Translations under genes and position numbers: made by a program | The notes under the pieces: model-generated | Told to the model about the DNA's origin: nothing | Seen by the model: the letters and a program-made list of their open reading frames with translations, nothing else | Database searches by the model: none | From: Streptomyces longispororuber | GTDB taxonomy: Bacteria; Actinomycetota; Actinomycetes; Streptomycetales; Streptomycetaceae | Direction: 5' to 3' | Assembly (NCBI RefSeq): GCF_024448165.1 | Contig: NZ_JAMOLN010000108.1 | Coordinates: forward strand, 1 to 34,149 | Length of the DNA stretch: 34,149 bases | Shown here: positions 32,369 to 34,149 of the stretch, piece after piece | Layout of the letters: each line of letters opens with the position of its first letter | Numbering within the stretch: the stretch's first letter is position 1

Positions 32369-33760
32369 TTATCCGACGTCGAGACGCAGGAGATCTTCCT
32401 CCGTCTCACGCCGGACGATCACCCGGGCCGCACCGTCGCGCACGGCGACGACGGGCGGGCGAAGTGCGTGGTTGTAGTTGCTGGCCATGGAGCGGCAGTA
32501 CGCGCCGGTGGCCGGGACGGCGATCAGGTCGCCCGGTGCGACGTCGGCCGGCAGGAACGCGTCCTTGACCACGATGTCGCCACTCTCACAGTGCTTGCCG
32601 ACGACCCGGACCAGCGCGGGCTCGGCGTCGGAGCGGCGCGAGACGAGGGCGACGGTGTACTCGGCGTCGTAGAGCGCGGTGCGAATGTTGTCGGACATGC
32701 CGCCGTCGACGGAGACGTAGGTCCGCAGGCCGTCGAGTGGCTTGACGGTGCCGACGGTGTACAGCGTGAAGGCGGTCGGGCCGACGATGGCGCGGCCCGG
32801 CTCGACCGAGATGCGAGGGGTTCTCAAGGAGGCGGCCTCGCACTCGCGCGTCACGATCTCGTTGAGCGCCTTGGCGATCTCGTGCGGCTCGCGCGGGTCG
32901 TCGTCGCTGGTGTACGCGATGCCGAGGCCGCCGCCGAGGTCGATCTCGGGCAGCTCGACGCCGTGCTCGTCGCGGATCTCGGCGAGCAGGCCGACGACGC
33001 GGCGGGCGGCGACCTCGAAGCCGGCCATGTCGAAGATCTGCGACCCGATGTGCGAGTGGATGCCGATGAGCTCCAGGCCGTCCAGCTTCAGCGCCCGGCG
33101 CACGGCCTCGGCGGCCTGCCCGCCCGCGAGCGCGATGCCGAACTTCTGGTCCTCGTGCGCGGTGGCGATGAACTCGTGGGTGTGGGCCTCGACGCCCACG
33201 GTCACGCGGATCTGCACGCGCTGCCGCTTGCCGAGCCGGTCGGCGATGTGGGCGACGCGCACGATCTCCTGGAAGGAGTCGAGAACGATGCGCCCGACAC
33301 CGGCTTCGACGGCGCGCTCGATCTCCTCCTCCGTCTTGTTGTTGCCGTGGAAGGCGATGCGCTCGGCGGGCATGCCCGCGGAGAGCGCGGTGCTCAGCTC
33401 ACCGCCCGAGCAGACGTCCAGATTGAGCCCCTCCTCGTGCAGCCAGCGCACGACGGCCCGGGACAGGAACGCCTTGCCCGCGTAGAACACGTCCGCGTCC
33501 GGGCCGAAGGCGTCGCGCCACGCGGCGCACCGGGCCCGGAAGTCGGCCTCGTCGAGGAAGTACGCGGGGGTGCCGAACTCCTCGGCGAGCCGGGCCACTT
33601 CGATGCCGCCGACGCTGACGGCGCCGTCGGCGGCGCGCGTGACGGTCTGCGACCAGACCTTCGGGTCGAGGACGTTCAGGTCGGCCGGCGGCGCGGCGTA
33701 GTGACCCTCGGGCAGGACGTCGGCGTGGCGGGGGCCTGCGGGGTGTGCGGAACGGCTCAT
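32369..33760 (-). CDS. lysA: Diaminopimelate decarboxylase
   Basis: The 463-residue PLP enzyme decarboxylates meso-diaminopimelate to lysine, the last step of the pathway. It has the alanine-racemase-type barrel with the PLP Lys96 in VFYAGKAFLS. HSHIGSQI, EIDLGGGLGIAY and SVEPGRAIVG bind the phosphate and ring, and the second active-site half includes GKHCESGD with the conserved Cys and Glu. The N-terminal extension of about 40 residues (SRSAHPAGPRHADVLPEGHY) is typical of actinobacteria. The ATG at 33760 has AAGAGAG about ten bases upstream. It begins 21 bp after the nrtL-like gene, so the two are probably cotranscribed, and a hairpin separates it from hom. Confidence 0.96.
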   Translation of the reverse strand: MSRSAHPAGPRHADVLPEGHYAAPPADLNVLDPKVWSQTVTRAADGAVSVGGIEVARLAEEFGTPAYFLDEADFRARCAAWRDAFGPDADVFYAGKAFLSRAVVRWLHEEGLNLDVCSGGELSTALSAGMPAERIAFHGNNKTEEEIERAVEAGVGRIVLDSFQEIVRVAHIADRLGKRQRVQIRVTVGVEAHTHEFIATAHEDQKFGIALAGGQAAEAVRRALKLDGLELIGIHSHIGSQIFDMAGFEVAARRVVGLLAEIRDEHGVELPEIDLGGGLGIAYTSDDDPREPHEIAKALNEIVTRECEAASLRTPRISVEPGRAIVGPTAFTLYTVGTVKPLDGLRTYVSVDGGMSDNIRTALYDAEYTVALVSRRSDAEPALVRVVGKHCESGDIVVKDAFLPADVAPGDLIAVPATGAYCRSMASNYNHALRPPVVAVRDGAARVIVRRETEEDLLRLDVG

Positions 33761-33781
33761 GGCTGCGGTGCGCTCTCTTCT

Positions 33782-34149
33782 TTACAGATGGTCCGGGGCG
33801 TCGATGCCGAGCAGGGTCAGGCCGCCTGCGAGCACCGTCCCGGTGGCTTCGGCGAGCGCGAGCCGGGCGCGGTGGGCGGCCGAGGGTTTCTCCTCGCCCT
33901 GCGGCAGCACGGCGCCGGCCAGCGGGAGCAGGGCGTCGGCGACGTCGACGAGGTGGCGGGCGAGACGGTCGGGGGCGCGGTGCCGGGCGGCCGCGGCGAG
34001 GACGCGCGGGTGGTCGGCGAGAACGGCCACGAGGTCGTCGTGGCCGGACGGGTCACCGGGGGTGCGGGTGAACCCGAGGTCCGCCGCGTTCCTGGTCAGG
34101 GCGCGGCTGCGGGCGTGGGCGTACCGGACGCGGAAGAGCGGGTTGCCCG
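33782..34149 (-). CDS. nrtL: ArgS-related anticodon-binding (DALR) protein, C-terminal part
   Basis: The 122 codons seen here are the C-terminal end; the gene runs off the right edge. NPLFRVRYAHARSRALTRNA is the DALR anticodon-binding motif of arginyl-tRNA synthetases, followed by an all-helical domain with RHLVDVADALL and HRARLALAEATGTVLAGGLTLLGIDAP. In Streptomyces the gene before lysA is annotated, as I recall it, as NrtL, a shorter ArgS-related protein lacking the full synthetase, and I use that name on position and motif. A complete ArgS cannot be ruled out because the catalytic part is outside the window; the true arginyl-tRNA synthetase gene in S. coelicolor is elsewhere. It ends 21 bp before lysA. 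Confidence 0.75.
   Translation of the reverse strand, partial: GNPLFRVRYAHARSRALTRNAADLGFTRTPGDPSGHDDLVAVLADHPRVLAAAARHRAPDRLARHLVDVADALLPLAGAVLPQGEEKPSAAHRARLALAEATGTVLAGGLTLLGIDAPDHL

Overview
This window is very GC-rich chromosomal DNA with GTG and TTG starts, a complete F1Fo ATP synthase operon, a MraY/WecA-type lipid-carrier enzyme, an LCP ligase, a Rho factor with a long disordered insertion and a chiS-chiR-chiC chitinase locus. Together these point to a Streptomyces. The gene order matches what I remember of the conserved core region of S. coelicolor around SCO5352-SCO5386; this is from memory and was not checked. I see no insertion sequence, prophage, CRISPR array, tRNA or rRNA. The window looks like conserved chromosomal core, not an accessory island.

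Left part (1-9.5 kb), mixed strands. On the minus strand are an unrecognised partial gene, a STAS-domain anti-sigma factor antagonist, a 3-hydroxybutyryl-CoA dehydrogenase and a TetR regulator. The TetR gene diverges from a two-gene DrrAB-like ABC exporter across an inverted repeat that is a good candidate operator. A PduO-type cobalamin adenosyltransferase follows the exporter, probably with its own promoter giving a leaderless mRNA. It converges on a five-helix membrane protein. Next come a histidine kinase and response regulator (chiS, chiR), then a secreted CBM2-FnIII-GH18 chitinase (chiC) whose promoter carries the two direct repeats typical of Streptomyces chitinase genes.

Middle part (9.5-18.2 kb), minus strand: atpI-atpB-atpE-atpF-atpH-atpA-atpG-atpD-atpC, followed by a DUF2550 membrane protein. 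A Rex/Crp-like palindrome lies upstream of atpI, and a strong hairpin separates atpD from atpC. The delta subunit contains a visible internal duplication.

Right part (18.2-34.1 kb), all minus strand. In order of transcription (right to left) it holds nrtL (partial), lysA, hom, thrC, thrB (lysine and threonine synthesis), rho, an LCP cell-wall ligase, rpmE, prfA, prmC, tsaC, an LMW-PTP-like protein, a second-type serine hydroxymethyltransferase, and a WecA/TagO-like GlcNAc-1-phosphate transferase. prfA (RF1) is followed by prmC, which methylates RF1.

I did not find a convincing undescribed system. The observations most worth following are the LMW-PTP-like protein whose nucleophilic Cys is Ser, the SHMT with His-His in place of the usual Tyr-Tyr, the atpD-atpC hairpin, the candidate Rex operator before atpI, and the 10-bp-phased repeats before hom.
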